Source: Piscinibacterium candidicorallinum (GTDB lineage: Bacteria; Pseudomonadota; Gammaproteobacteria; Burkholderiales; Burkholderiaceae_C). From it: 64,000 nucleotides of DNA. Made by a program: the position numbers and the translations under genes. Shown here piece after piece: positions 10,163 to 19,113 of the stretch (the stretch's first letter is position 1; each line of letters begins with the position of its first letter). The DNA is taken from contig NZ_CP180191.1 of the NCBI RefSeq assembly GCF_047549485.1, forward strand, positions 3,286,001 through 3,350,000. Reading direction: 5' to 3'. The notes beneath the pieces are model-generated. The model was not told where the DNA came from. It searched no databases and was given only the letters and a program-made list of their open reading frames with translations.

Positions 10163-10609
10163 ATGGGACTGCTGGACGGATTGTTGGGCAATGCATTGGG
10201 CAGCGTGCTGGGCGGCCAGCAGGCGGGTGGCGGCCAAGGCGCACTGATCAACGCCGTGCTGGGCATGCTCAACAACGGCAGCAGCGCCGGCGGGCTGCAG
10301 GGCATGCTGGCGCTGCTGCAGCAGGGCGGCCTGGGTGATCAGGTGGCCTCCTGGGTCGGCACAGGGCAGAACCTGCCGGTGTCGGCCGATCAGATCATGC
10401 AGGCTCTGGGCGGGGCCGGCGGCGGAGGCGGTGCGGGCGGCCTGCTCGCGCAACTGGCGCAGCAGACCGGCATGGGCCAGCAGGACATCGCCGGCCATCT
10501 CTCGCAAGTGCTGCCGGATGTCGTCAATCACCTCACGCCCAGTGGCCAGTTGCCGCAAGGCGGCATCCCGGATGCGTTGCAGGCACTTTCCGGCCTCCTG
10601 AACCGCTGA
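10163..10609 (+). CDS. YidB-like (DUF937) protein
   Basis: 148 residues, rich in Gly, Gln, Leu and Ala. It begins MGLLDGLLGNALGSVLGGQQ and has the QNLPVSADQIMQALG and QTGMGQQDIAGHLSQVLPDV segments typical of YidB/DUF937 proteins. Function is not established. There is no signal peptide or membrane span. A good ribosome site (GGAGAG) precedes ATG 10163. The gene is flanked by near-perfect 14-base inverted repeats (10130-10143 and 10638-10651). Confidence 0.8.
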   Translation: MGLLDGLLGNALGSVLGGQQAGGGQGALINAVLGMLNNGSSAGGLQGMLALLQQGGLGDQVASWVGTGQNLPVSADQIMQALGGAGGGGGAGGLLAQLAQQTGMGQQDIAGHLSQVLPDVVNHLTPSGQLPQGGIPDALQALSGLLNR

Positions 10610-10674
10610 ACCTGCGCCTTGGCGCACAGGCTTGCGGGTAAGTGCGGAGGGCGTGCGCCGAACATTGGCGCAGC

Positions 10675-11457
10675 ATGACGCTCCAAGCTGCCATGACTCG
10701 ATCTGCGCTGACCTCCATGCTTCTCACTTCTTCGGCCCGCCAGCTCACACCGGCGGCAGCCGATGGGCTTGCCGAACCCTCGCACGCCGACGCTGCGGCT
10801 GCACAGCCGGAACGCATTGCCCGGCGGCGTCTCGTGCTCGCGGCCAGCGGCCTGCCTCTGCTGGCGCTGCCCGGCTTGGCGGGCGCCAGCGGCGGCACGA
10901 CTCTGCCCCTTACGCCGCGGCAGTCCGAGGGACCCTTCTACCCGCAGCAGAGCTTCTTTGCGCAGCGCAGCGATCTGGACGCCGATCTGCTGCAGGTCGC
11001 GGGCAGCAACGCCTCGGCGCGCGGGACGCCCATGGCGCTATCGGGCCGCGTGCTGAACACGCGCGGCGAGCCGGTGGGTGGCGCGCTGGTGGAGATCTGG
11101 CAGTGCGATGCCGGCGGCACCTACCTCTACACCGCCCAGACCCTGCGCCAGGGCGACCCCGGCTTCCAGGGCTTTGGCCGCACCGTCACCGACGCGCAGG
11201 GCCGCTACGCCTTCCGCACCCTGCGGCCGGTGCCCTACGGCGGCCGCGTGCCCCACGTGCATGTGAAGGTGGCGCTGACCGAGCGCGGCGCGCGACGCGA
11301 GCTGCTGACCACCCAGGTCTATCTGCGCGGCGACGATCTCTCCGGCGACTTCGTCATCCGCAGCGCCCCCGCCGCCCTGCGCGACCGGCTGATTGCCAGC
11401 GTGCAGACCACGCCTGCCGAAGTACGCGCAAGCTGGGACATCGTCGTCGCAGCTTGA
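10675..11457 (+). CDS. Exported intradiol ring-cleavage dioxygenase-like protein
   Basis: About 260 residues. The C-terminal half has the intradiol dioxygenase fold marks: TPRQSEGPFYP, LVEIWQCDAGGTY, YAFRTLRPVPY and PHVHV. By comparison with protocatechuate 3,4-dioxygenase beta these supply the two tyrosines and two histidines that bind Fe(III). Upstream, IARRRLVLAASGLPLLALPG is a twin-arginine type signal, so the protein is probably exported folded by the Tat system encoded near 32-34 kb. Substrate unknown; such stand-alone exported members are not tied to beta-ketoadipate genes, and none are nearby. The start is uncertain: GTG 10642, ATG 10675, 10693 and 10717 are in frame and none has a clear ribosome site. 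Confidence 0.75.
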   Translation: MTLQAAMTRSALTSMLLTSSARQLTPAAADGLAEPSHADAAAAQPERIARRRLVLAASGLPLLALPGLAGASGGTTLPLTPRQSEGPFYPQQSFFAQRSDLDADLLQVAGSNASARGTPMALSGRVLNTRGEPVGGALVEIWQCDAGGTYLYTAQTLRQGDPGFQGFGRTVTDAQGRYAFRTLRPVPYGGRVPHVHVKVALTERGARRELLTTQVYLRGDDLSGDFVIRSAPAALRDRLIASVQTTPAEVRASWDIVVAA

Positions 11458-11468
11458 GGCATTCAGAA

Positions 11469-11530
11469 AGCGGTTCCGCTTGTCTGGTGCGACTTTTCGA
11501 GCAGTTTGGTCTGAAGAAGCCCTTGGAATG
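11469..11530 (+). repeat. Dispersed intergenic repeat, family 1, copy B
   Basis: TTCCGCTTGTCTGGTGCG, then a CTTTTCGAGCAGTTTGGTCTG block, matches the family in plus orientation. It lies directly after the dioxygenase stop codon and faces copy C, forming an inverted pair. Confidence 0.75.
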
Positions 11531-11544
11531 GACATCCCGCATTC

Positions 11545-11612
11545 AGAGTCAAGCATCGACGCGCCTTTCCAGACCAAACTGGCTGAAAAGCCGCACCAGC
11601 CAAGCGGAAAGC
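11545..11612 (-). repeat. Dispersed intergenic repeat, family 1, copy C
   Basis: On the minus strand: GCTTTCCGCTTGGCTGG, then GCGGCTTTTCAGCCAG, then TTTGGTCTGGAAAGG. It is inverted relative to copy B, so the two arms (about 50 bases each) could pair as one long stem between the convergent dioxygenase and carboxypeptidase genes, perhaps as a two-way terminator. Confidence 0.75.
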
Positions 11613-11634
11613 GTGCCCAGACACGGCGCTTGAT

Positions 11635-12714
11635 CTAGCGCCGCGGGGTGGCGCCCCCGGCTTCCGCGCCCGAGCCGCCGCCTGCAGCCAGCTGCGCCGC
11701 CGCGCTTCGCTGCATGTATTCGGCAATCCAGCGCCGCAGGTCGGTCCACATGCGCGCCAGCTCCAGGTCATTGGGTAGCTCCAGCGCATGGGGCAGCTCG
11801 ATGGTGAGCACAGCCACGCCGCGATGCACGCCGCCGTAGTTGCCCAGCGAGCCCGGATACACCCCCAGCTGATCCAGATACAGGCGCCCGAGCTGCCGCG
11901 GCGGCGAGAGGTTCTGCGGCTTGGGGCCGTCGTAGTCCAACAGGCCGAACGGAGCGTGCACTGAGATGATCACGTCCGGCGCAAAGCGGTCGATCTCGTC
12001 CAGCAGCCAACGGGTTTCGGGCTCGCTGGCCGGCGCACGGCCGGGGAAGCGCCGCGGGTCCTTGCGCGCCGTGCCCTCCCACCACTTGCGGGCCTTGGGC
12101 TCCCAGCCGGGCGTGGGGAAGTTGCGGTTCAGATCAACGCCGTTGGCGTTCACGCGGGTGGCTGGCCTGGCGAGCAGACCGTCCGGGTTCATGGCGGGTA
12201 CGACGCGCCAGTGGAAGACCTCGGCTCCGTCTGACTTGGACGGGCCGCCGGCGGCGTCGCGCGCCAGCCACTCTGCCCAGCGCAGCACGGTGGCGATGGC
12301 GGTGAGTTCATCGCCATGGATGCCGCCCACCAGCAGCACGCGCGGCTGGCGCAGCGTCGCGGCTGGCGCGCGCTCGCCCGTTTGCGAGCTGCTGGGCCGA
12401 ACGCCGGCCGCGGGCGCGCCGAACTCGCGTACCAGAATCGGCCGGCCCCGAACGGACTTTGCGCCCGTAGGCACGAAGGCCAGACGCGCGCAGTCCACCG
12501 GTTTGAATGCTGACAGGCGCTGCACGAGCGCCTGGCAAGCGGCCAGGTCACTCTCGAGGGCGGGTCTGGGTGCCGCCTGTGCCGCCGTGGGTGCATTCGG
12601 TGAGTTGCCCGCGGCCGCAGGCCGCTGCGCGCCGCCCTGGGCCTGCGCGGTGCAGGCCGCAACCAGCCAAAGCGCGGCCGCAGCAGCCCGGGCATTCAAA
12701 AATCTTGTCGACAT
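11635..12714 (-). CDS. M14-family zinc carboxypeptidase (murein peptide amidase-like), probable lipoprotein
   Basis: About 359 residues from ATG 12714. The N-terminus (MSTRFLNARAAAAALWLVAA then Cys) is a signal with a plausible lipobox LVAAC. The catalytic domain shows GGIHGDELTAI (zinc His and Glu), NANGVDLNRNFP, a later VHAPFGLLDYDG and TIELPHALE, the order seen in MpaA-like M14 enzymes that trim peptidoglycan peptides. The substrate is inferred, not shown. The C-terminus is low-complexity Gly/Ala. It is convergent with the dioxygenase gene and divergent from mlaF. Confidence 0.85.
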   Translation of the reverse strand: MSTRFLNARAAAAALWLVAACTAQAQGGAQRPAAAGNSPNAPTAAQAAPRPALESDLAACQALVQRLSAFKPVDCARLAFVPTGAKSVRGRPILVREFGAPAAGVRPSSSQTGERAPAATLRQPRVLLVGGIHGDELTAIATVLRWAEWLARDAAGGPSKSDGAEVFHWRVVPAMNPDGLLARPATRVNANGVDLNRNFPTPGWEPKARKWWEGTARKDPRRFPGRAPASEPETRWLLDEIDRFAPDVIISVHAPFGLLDYDGPKPQNLSPPRQLGRLYLDQLGVYPGSLGNYGGVHRGVAVLTIELPHALELPNDLELARMWTDLRRWIAEYMQRSAAAQLAAGGGSGAEAGGATPRR

Positions 12715-12902
12715 CAAGCTTGAAGTTTGCGCAAACACGCGTGCAAAGCCGTGAATCCGGCACAAAAGACACCAAAACGCATCAGAACGGGCCGCGCCGC
12801 GCGCGTCGAGCGCCCAATTTGCGCGATGCGTACCTTAAGCAAAGCTGAGTTTCAGCATGCTGCGTCGCAGAAAATAACCGACGGGTCATTTAGAATCCGA
12901 GC

Positions 12903-13712
12903 GTGTCCGTCAACATTAGCGCTCTCGATTTCGCCTATGGCCGACCCGGAACCCCCGGCGGCCGCATGATCCTGCGCGGAATCGACCTGTCGATCAAGCA
13001 GGGTGAACTGGTCGCCATCATGGGCGGCTCCGGTTCGGGCAAGACCACCCTGCTGCGCCTGATCGGCGGGCTGGTCAAGCCGACCACAGGCACAGTGCGG
13101 GTATTCGATCAGGATATCTCGCCCCTGGACACGGCCGGGCTGTACGCCGTTCGCAAGCGCATGGGCATGCTGTTCCAGTTCGGCGCCCTGTTCACAGACT
13201 TGTCGGTCGCCGAAAACGTGGCCTACCCGCTGCGCGAACACACGAAGCTGACCGAACGCCAGATCCGCGACCTCGTACTGCTCAAGTTGCACGCCGTGGG
13301 TCTGCGCGGTGCGGCAGAGCTGATGCCCAGCCAGATCTCTGGCGGCATGGCACGACGCGTGGCCCTGGCCCGCGCCGTGGCGCTGGACCCGGAACTGATT
13401 CTGTATGACGAGCCCTTCGCCGGCCTGGACCCGATCTCGCTGGGCATCACGGCGCAGCTGATCCGCAACCTGAATGACGCGCTCGGCGCCACCTCGATCA
13501 TCGTCTCGCACGACGTGACCGAAACCTTCCTGATCGCGGACCGCATCGTGCTCGTGGCCGACGGCCAGATTGCCGCGCACGGCACGCCCGCAGAGCTGCG
13601 CGCCAGCACGGACCCGCGCGTGACCCAATTCATCAATGGCGAGCCCGATGGCCCGGTGAAGTTCCACATGCCGGCGCCGCGCACGCTCGAACAGGACTTC
13701 CTCGGCGCATGA
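12903..13712 (+). CDS. mlaF: Mla phospholipid transporter ATP-binding protein MlaF
   Basis: ATPase of the MlaFEDB inner-membrane complex that moves phospholipids between outer and inner membranes. 269 residues. Walker A MGGSGSGKTTLL lies near residues 41-52, the signature ISGGMARRVALARA near 146-159, Walker B LILYDEPFAGLD near 165-176, and the switch histidine in IIVSHDVTE near 199. GTG start. A TAGAAT box at 12891-12896 lies only 6 bases before it, and no clear ribosome site is visible, so the message may be leaderless. Its stop overlaps the mlaE start by four bases. Confidence 0.95.
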   Translation: MSVNISALDFAYGRPGTPGGRMILRGIDLSIKQGELVAIMGGSGSGKTTLLRLIGGLVKPTTGTVRVFDQDISPLDTAGLYAVRKRMGMLFQFGALFTDLSVAENVAYPLREHTKLTERQIRDLVLLKLHAVGLRGAAELMPSQISGGMARRVALARAVALDPELILYDEPFAGLDPISLGITAQLIRNLNDALGATSIIVSHDVTETFLIADRIVLVADGQIAAHGTPAELRASTDPRVTQFINGEPDGPVKFHMPAPRTLEQDFLGA

Positions 13713-14482
13713 AGGCGATTTCCGACCTTGGCTTCTCGGTGCGCCTGTTCATTGCGGCGATGGGCCGCTTTGCGCGCTTCCTCGTCGAAAGCCTGATCAA
13801 CTCCGCAGGGCTGCTGCTGCGCCCACGTCTGGTGGTCAAGCAGGTGCACTTTATCGGCAACCACTCGCTGATCATCATCGCCATCAGCGGTCTGTTCGTC
13901 GGCTTTGTGCTGGCCCTGCAGCTCTACAACCTGCTGGCGCGCTATGGCAGCGCCGAGCTGGCCGGCCTGGCTGTGAACCTGGCCTTGGTGCGCGAGCTGG
14001 CGCCTGTGGTCACGGCCCTGCTGTTTGCCGGCCGTGCCGGTACCTCGCTCACCGCCGAGATCGGCCTAATGAAGTCGGGCGAGCAGCTCACTGCCCTGGA
14101 CATGATGGCCGTGAACCCGATGGCGCGCATCGTGGCGCCACGCTTCTGGGGCGGGCTGATCGCCATGCCGATCCTGTCGGTGATCTTCGCCATGGCCGGC
14201 ATCCTGGGCGCCTATCTGATCGTGGTCGTGCTCGTGGGCATCGACGCCGGCGCCTTCTGGAGCCAGATGCAGTCCGGCGTGGACTGGTGGGACGACATCG
14301 GCCAGGGTGTGATCAAGAGCATCGTGTTCGGCGTGATCGTGACTTCGATCGCGCTGTTTGAAGGATATGAAGCCAACCCGACGCCCGAAGGCGTGGCCCA
14401 CGCCACGACGCGCACGGTGGTGGCTTCTTCGCTGGCGGTGCTGGGGATGGACTTCATCCTGACCGCGTTTATGTTCGCTTGA
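13709..14482 (+). CDS. mlaE: Mla phospholipid transporter permease MlaE
   Basis: Integral membrane subunit of the MlaFEDB complex. 257 residues with about five hydrophobic segments. The conserved cytoplasmic stretch GEQLTALDMMAVNPMARIV near residues 123-141 is the MlaE family mark. Start ATG 13709 overlaps the mlaF stop (ATGA), indicating translational coupling. Confidence 0.95.
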   Translation: MKAISDLGFSVRLFIAAMGRFARFLVESLINSAGLLLRPRLVVKQVHFIGNHSLIIIAISGLFVGFVLALQLYNLLARYGSAELAGLAVNLALVRELAPVVTALLFAGRAGTSLTAEIGLMKSGEQLTALDMMAVNPMARIVAPRFWGGLIAMPILSVIFAMAGILGAYLIVVVLVGIDAGAFWSQMQSGVDWWDDIGQGVIKSIVFGVIVTSIALFEGYEANPTPEGVAHATTRTVVASSLAVLGMDFILTAFMFA

Positions 14483-14494
14483 GGATTGCCCATC

Positions 14495-15007
14495 ATGGAA
14501 CGCAAGTCCTATGACTTCTTTGTCGGCCTGTTCGTACTGGCCGGCCTGCTCGCGCTGGCCTTCCTGGCCCTGCGCGCCGGCAACCTGACCAGCAGCCTGG
14601 GCGCGGGCAGCAGCTACGAGCTGACCGCGCGCTTTGACAACATCGGCCAGCTCAAGGACAAGGCGCCGGTGAAGTCCGCCGGCGTGGTGGTCGGCCGTAT
14701 CACGGACATCCGCTTCGACACGCAGACCTTCCAGGCCACCGTGACCCTGGCCATGGACTCGCGCTTCCAGTTCCCCAAGGACACCACCGCCAAGATCCTC
14801 ACAGCGGGTCTTCTGGGCGAGCAGTACATCGGCCTCGAAGCCGGCGGCGATCCCGAGAACCTCAAGGCCGGCGAGCGCTTTGCGCGCACCCAGTCCGCAT
14901 TGGTGCTGGAAAACCTCATCAGTCAGTTCCTGTTCAGCAAGGCCGCTGAAGGTCCGTCCGCGCCGGCCGCCGGTGGTAGCGGCGGCAATGGCGGAGACAA
15001 GAAGTGA
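14495..15007 (+). CDS. mlaD: Mla transporter substrate-binding MCE protein MlaD
   Basis: Single-span inner-membrane protein whose periplasmic MCE domain forms the lipid-conducting ring on MlaE. 170 residues from MERKSYDFFVGLFVLAGLLA, which is the membrane anchor. The MCE domain runs from about residue 38 (YELTARFDNIGQLKDKAPVK) to 125 and includes LTAGLLGEQYIGLEAGGD. The C-terminus is a Gly/Ala-rich tail. I chose ATG 14495 over TTG 14486 three codons upstream. Confidence 0.94.
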   Translation: MERKSYDFFVGLFVLAGLLALAFLALRAGNLTSSLGAGSSYELTARFDNIGQLKDKAPVKSAGVVVGRITDIRFDTQTFQATVTLAMDSRFQFPKDTTAKILTAGLLGEQYIGLEAGGDPENLKAGERFARTQSALVLENLISQFLFSKAAEGPSAPAAGGSGGNGGDKK

Positions 15008-15903
15008 TCTGGCCCGCTTCGGCCGCACGCTGGCTGCGCGTCGCTGCCGCCGTGCTGGCGCTGGCGCTCGCCAGCGGCTGCGCGTCGCTGGGCAGCAACC
15101 CGGCCGACCCTCTGGAGCCGATCAACCGCAAGGTCTTCGCCTTCAATGATGCGGTGGACCGCGCGGTCACCAAGCCCATCGCCAAGGGCTACCAGGCCGT
15201 GGTGCCCGAGCCGGTGCGCACCTGCGTGGGCAACGTCTTCTACAACATGTCGGTGCCGCTGACGGCCGTGAACAATCTGCTGCAGGGCAAGGTGATCTCG
15301 TTCTGCCAGGATGTGACGCGCTTCACGCTGAACACGCTGTTCGGCTTCGGCGGTTGCGTGGACATCGCCACTGAACTGGGCATCGAGCGCAACCGCACCG
15401 ACATCGGCGAGACACTCGGCCGCTGGGGCGTACCGCCCGGGCCCTACTTGGTGCTGCCGATCTTCGGCCCGTCCACCGTGCGCGACACGACCACCCTGCT
15501 CGCCGACCTGGGCTACAACCCGATCACCCAGATCAATGACGACAACGCGCGCCTGACCCTGATCGTGCTGCGCGCCGTGGACACCCGCGCGAGCCTGTTG
15601 CGCGCAGAGCAATTGCTCGACAGCATGGGCATTGATAAATACAACGCGATCCGCACCGTCTACCTGCAACAGCGCCTGAACGCCATCTACGATGGCAATC
15701 CGCCGGACCCCGACGAAGAAAAGCCCGCCAGCAAGTCCAAGGACAAGACCAGCCAAGCGCCGCAGCGTGAGCGTATGCTCACTTCCGAGCTGCCCTCGGT
15801 GTTGGTCGTGCCGGTCAAGGCGGGCGTGGCCGGCGTTGCGGATGGAAACACCTCAGGCGCGCGCGCCGGAACCGCGGGAATGACCCTGCTGTCCCAGCAG
15901 TGA
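15004..15903 (+). CDS. mlaA: Outer-membrane lipoprotein MlaA (VacJ)
   Basis: Takes misplaced phospholipids from the outer leaflet of the outer membrane and passes them to MlaC. 299 residues with a GTG start overlapping the mlaD stop by four bases. Signal peptide with lipobox LASGC near residues 22-26. VacJ marks: DPLEPINRKVFAFNDAVDRA near 36-55, RFTLNTLFGFGGCVD near 108-122, and ETLGRWGVPPGPYLVLPIFG near 134-153. The last 60 residues are a charged, then Gly/Ala-rich tail longer than in the enterobacterial protein. Confidence 0.94.
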   Translation: MIWPASAARWLRVAAAVLALALASGCASLGSNPADPLEPINRKVFAFNDAVDRAVTKPIAKGYQAVVPEPVRTCVGNVFYNMSVPLTAVNNLLQGKVISFCQDVTRFTLNTLFGFGGCVDIATELGIERNRTDIGETLGRWGVPPGPYLVLPIFGPSTVRDTTTLLADLGYNPITQINDDNARLTLIVLRAVDTRASLLRAEQLLDSMGIDKYNAIRTVYLQQRLNAIYDGNPPDPDEEKPASKSKDKTSQAPQRERMLTSELPSVLVVPVKAGVAGVADGNTSGARAGTAGMTLLSQQ

Positions 15904-16054
15904 ATTGAGTTCAATTGCAGCCGTGCCGGTGCCGAGCGCACCGACACAAAGAGACACAAGACAGGCAACAACACAGCCGCTGGCTGCCGATTCCCGGTCA
16001 GCGTCCTCCTCCCGCCGCACGTTGCGGTAAGCGAATCAACAAGAACTTCACACC

Positions 16055-16693
16055 ATGTTCAAACTGCCTCAGATCCTCCGCACCCTGATCGCCACCGCCG
16101 CCCTTGCCTTTGTCGGCAGCGCTTTTGCGCAGACGGCCGCACCCACTGCGCCCGACGCACTGGTCAAGTCCGTGATGGAAGACGTGCTCGCCACGATCTC
16201 CTCTGACAAGGCGCTGCAGTCCGGCGACATCCGCAAGCTCAGCGCGCTGGTCGAACAGAAGGTCATGCCGCACGTGAACTTCCAGCGCACCACCGCCTTG
16301 GCCGTGGGCCGGGCCTGGCGCCAGGCCACGCCTGAGCAGCAGGCACAGCTGCAGGAGCAATTCCGCGGCATCCTGGTCAAGACCTACGCCAACGCCATGG
16401 GTCAGGCCGCCAACGCCAAGATCAACATGCGCCCCCTGCGCGCTGCGGATTCCGACACCGAAGTCACCGTGCGCACCCAGGTGGTGCCCCAGCGCGGCGA
16501 CCCCATCCAGCTCGACTACCGCATGGAAAAGACGCCCGCCGGCTGGAAGGCCTACGACGTCAACATCCTCGGCCTGTGGCTGGTGGACAGCTACCGCGCC
16601 AGCTTCCAGCAGGAAGTCGACAAGTCCGGCATCGACGGCCTGATCAAGAGCCTGGTCGAGCGCAATCGCCGCCTTGAGAACGCCAAGAGCTGA
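16055..16693 (+). CDS. mlaC: Periplasmic phospholipid carrier MlaC
   Basis: Soluble shuttle between MlaA and MlaD. 212 residues with a Sec signal (cleavage near SAFAQ, residue 26). The family region VMEDVLATISSDKAL, VMPHVNFQRTTALAVGRAWR and the late VNILGLWLVDSYRASFQQEV are clear. It lies 151 bases after mlaA; that gap shows no terminator or other feature. Confidence 0.93.
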   Translation: MFKLPQILRTLIATAALAFVGSAFAQTAAPTAPDALVKSVMEDVLATISSDKALQSGDIRKLSALVEQKVMPHVNFQRTTALAVGRAWRQATPEQQAQLQEQFRGILVKTYANAMGQAANAKINMRPLRAADSDTEVTVRTQVVPQRGDPIQLDYRMEKTPAGWKAYDVNILGLWLVDSYRASFQQEVDKSGIDGLIKSLVERNRRLENAKS

Positions 16694-16709
16694 TCAGCGC
16701 TCGCACGAC

Positions 16710-16997
16710 ATGCCCTTCGCCCTGCCCGCCATCGTCACCCACGCCCAGGCACCGCAGCTGGAAGCCCAGCTGCTGGCCGCGCTGAGCGGTGGCGAATCTG
16801 AAGTGGACTGCAGCGCGGTCACCCAGCTCGATTCCAGCCTGATCGCACTGCTGCTGGCGGCACGTCGCGTGCGCAGCGATCTGCGCGTGGCCAATGCCAC
16901 CGCGCAGGCCCGGTCGCTGGCGCAGCTGTATGGCGTGGAAGCCCTGCTGGGCCTGCCCGTCTCGCCGGCCCAGCATCACGGTCACTCTCACGCGTAA
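16710..16997 (+). CDS. mlaB: Mla complex STAS-domain protein MlaB
   Basis: Small cytoplasmic STAS protein that supports MlaF activity. 95 residues from ATG 16710. The STAS pattern is visible in ESEVDCSAVTQLDSSLIALL near residues 28-47. An in-frame codon at 16674 would overlap mlaC, so the shorter form is preferred. It completes the mlaFEDACB set. Confidence 0.85.
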   Translation: MPFALPAIVTHAQAPQLEAQLLAALSGGESEVDCSAVTQLDSSLIALLLAARRVRSDLRVANATAQARSLAQLYGVEALLGLPVSPAQHHGHSHA

Positions 16998-17034
16998 TGC
17001 GTTGAAACGGCCGCCCTTGCACTGAAGCCCTGCA

Positions 17035-17064
17035 GAGACCGCGCGCCGTAAACTGCGCGGTCTC
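17035..17064 (+). promoter_or_regulatory. Perfect hairpin immediately before the ABC exporter start codon
   Basis: GAGACCGCGC and GCGCGGTCTC form a perfect 10-bp stem around a 10-base loop. It ends two bases before the ATG of the next gene, where the ribosome site should lie. It lacks a T run, so it looks more like a translational or mRNA-stability element than a terminator. Confidence 0.45.
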
Positions 17065-17066
17065 CC

Positions 17067-18025
<959 letters not shown>

Positions 18026-18029
<4 letters not shown>

Positions 18030-18793
18030 GCACCGTCGCTTCGGGCCTGCCGATGCTCCTTAAAAAAGAGCTGTTGCGCTTCTGGAAGGTGAGCTTCCAG
18101 ACCATTGCCGCGCCGGTGCTCACGGCCCTGCTCTATCTCCTAGTCTTCGGCCACGTGCTCGAGGGCCGGGTGATGGTCTACGAGCAGATCAGCTACACGG
18201 CCTTCCTGATTCCGGGGCTGGTAATGATGAGCGTGCTGCAGAACGCCTTTGCCAACAGCTCCTCCTCGCTGATCCAGAGCAAGATCACGGGCAACATCGT
18301 CTTCATCCTGCTGCCGCCCTTTGCGCACTGGGAGCTGTTTGCCGCCTATGTGGGTGGCGCGATCGTGCGAGGTCTGGCCGTCGGTGCTGGCGTACTCGTC
18401 GTGACGGTGTGGTTCGCCCACCTCGGTGTGCACAACCTGCTGTGGATTCTGGTGTTTGCCGTGGCGGGCGCGGCCGTAATGGGTGCGCTCGGGCTGGTGG
18501 CGGGCATCTGGGCCGAGAAGTTCGACCAGCTCGCCGCCTTCCAGAACTTCATCATCCTGCCGGCCACGTTTCTGTCCGGCGTCTTCTATTCGATCCACTC
18601 GCTGCCCACCGTATGGCAGACCGTGAGCCACCTGAATCCGTTCTTCTACATGATCGACGGCTTCCGCTACGGCTTTGTGGGCAAGAGCGACATTCCCCCA
18701 TTCATCTCGCTGGCCGTGGTGCTGGCCACGCTGCTGGTCGTCAGTGGCTGGGCCTACATGCTGCTCGCGCGTGGCTACAAGCTGAGGAACTGA
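18026..18793 (+). CDS. ABC-2 type exporter permease (YadH-like)
   Basis: 255 residues with about six hydrophobic segments. ABC-2 family marks are ALLYLLVFGHVLEGRV near residue 34, the IPGLVMMSVLQNAFANSSSS stretch near 58-77, and HLNPFFYMIDGFRYGFVG near 207-224. ATG 18026 overlaps the ATPase stop by four bases, so the two subunits are made together. Substrate unknown. Confidence 0.9.
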
Positions 18794-18794
18794 A

Positions 18795-19040
18795 ATGAGC
18801 GAACCCACACCGCAGATGGTGCAGGACTACATCGCGGCCGGTCTGGCCTGCGAACACGTGCAGGTGGACGGCGACGGCCGGCACTTCTACGCCACCATCG
18901 TCTCGGCGCAGTTCGAGGGCAAGCGCCCCGTGCAGCGCCACCAGCTCGTCTATGCCGCGCTCGGTGACCGCATGCGCGAGGAGATTCACGCCCTGTCGAT
19001 GAAGACCCTCACGCCCACCGAGTGGCAAGCCGCCAAGTAG
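18795..19040 (+). CDS. BolA/IbaG-family protein
   Basis: 81 residues. The BolA fold shows in CEHVQVDGDGRHFYATIVSA and in EIHALSMKTLTPTEW at the C-terminus, with the conserved histidine. These proteins work with monothiol glutaredoxins in Fe-S trafficking; the short IbaG type is commonly found next to murA, as here. It starts one base after the permease stop. Confidence 0.88.
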   Translation: MSEPTPQMVQDYIAAGLACEHVQVDGDGRHFYATIVSAQFEGKRPVQRHQLVYAALGDRMREEIHALSMKTLTPTEWQAAK

Positions 19041-19113
19041 ACCGCGGCACAACCCATCACCTGCGCTTTGGCGCACCGCAAGACCCAGCGCCCGGGCGCA
19101 ACTGAAGCACATC

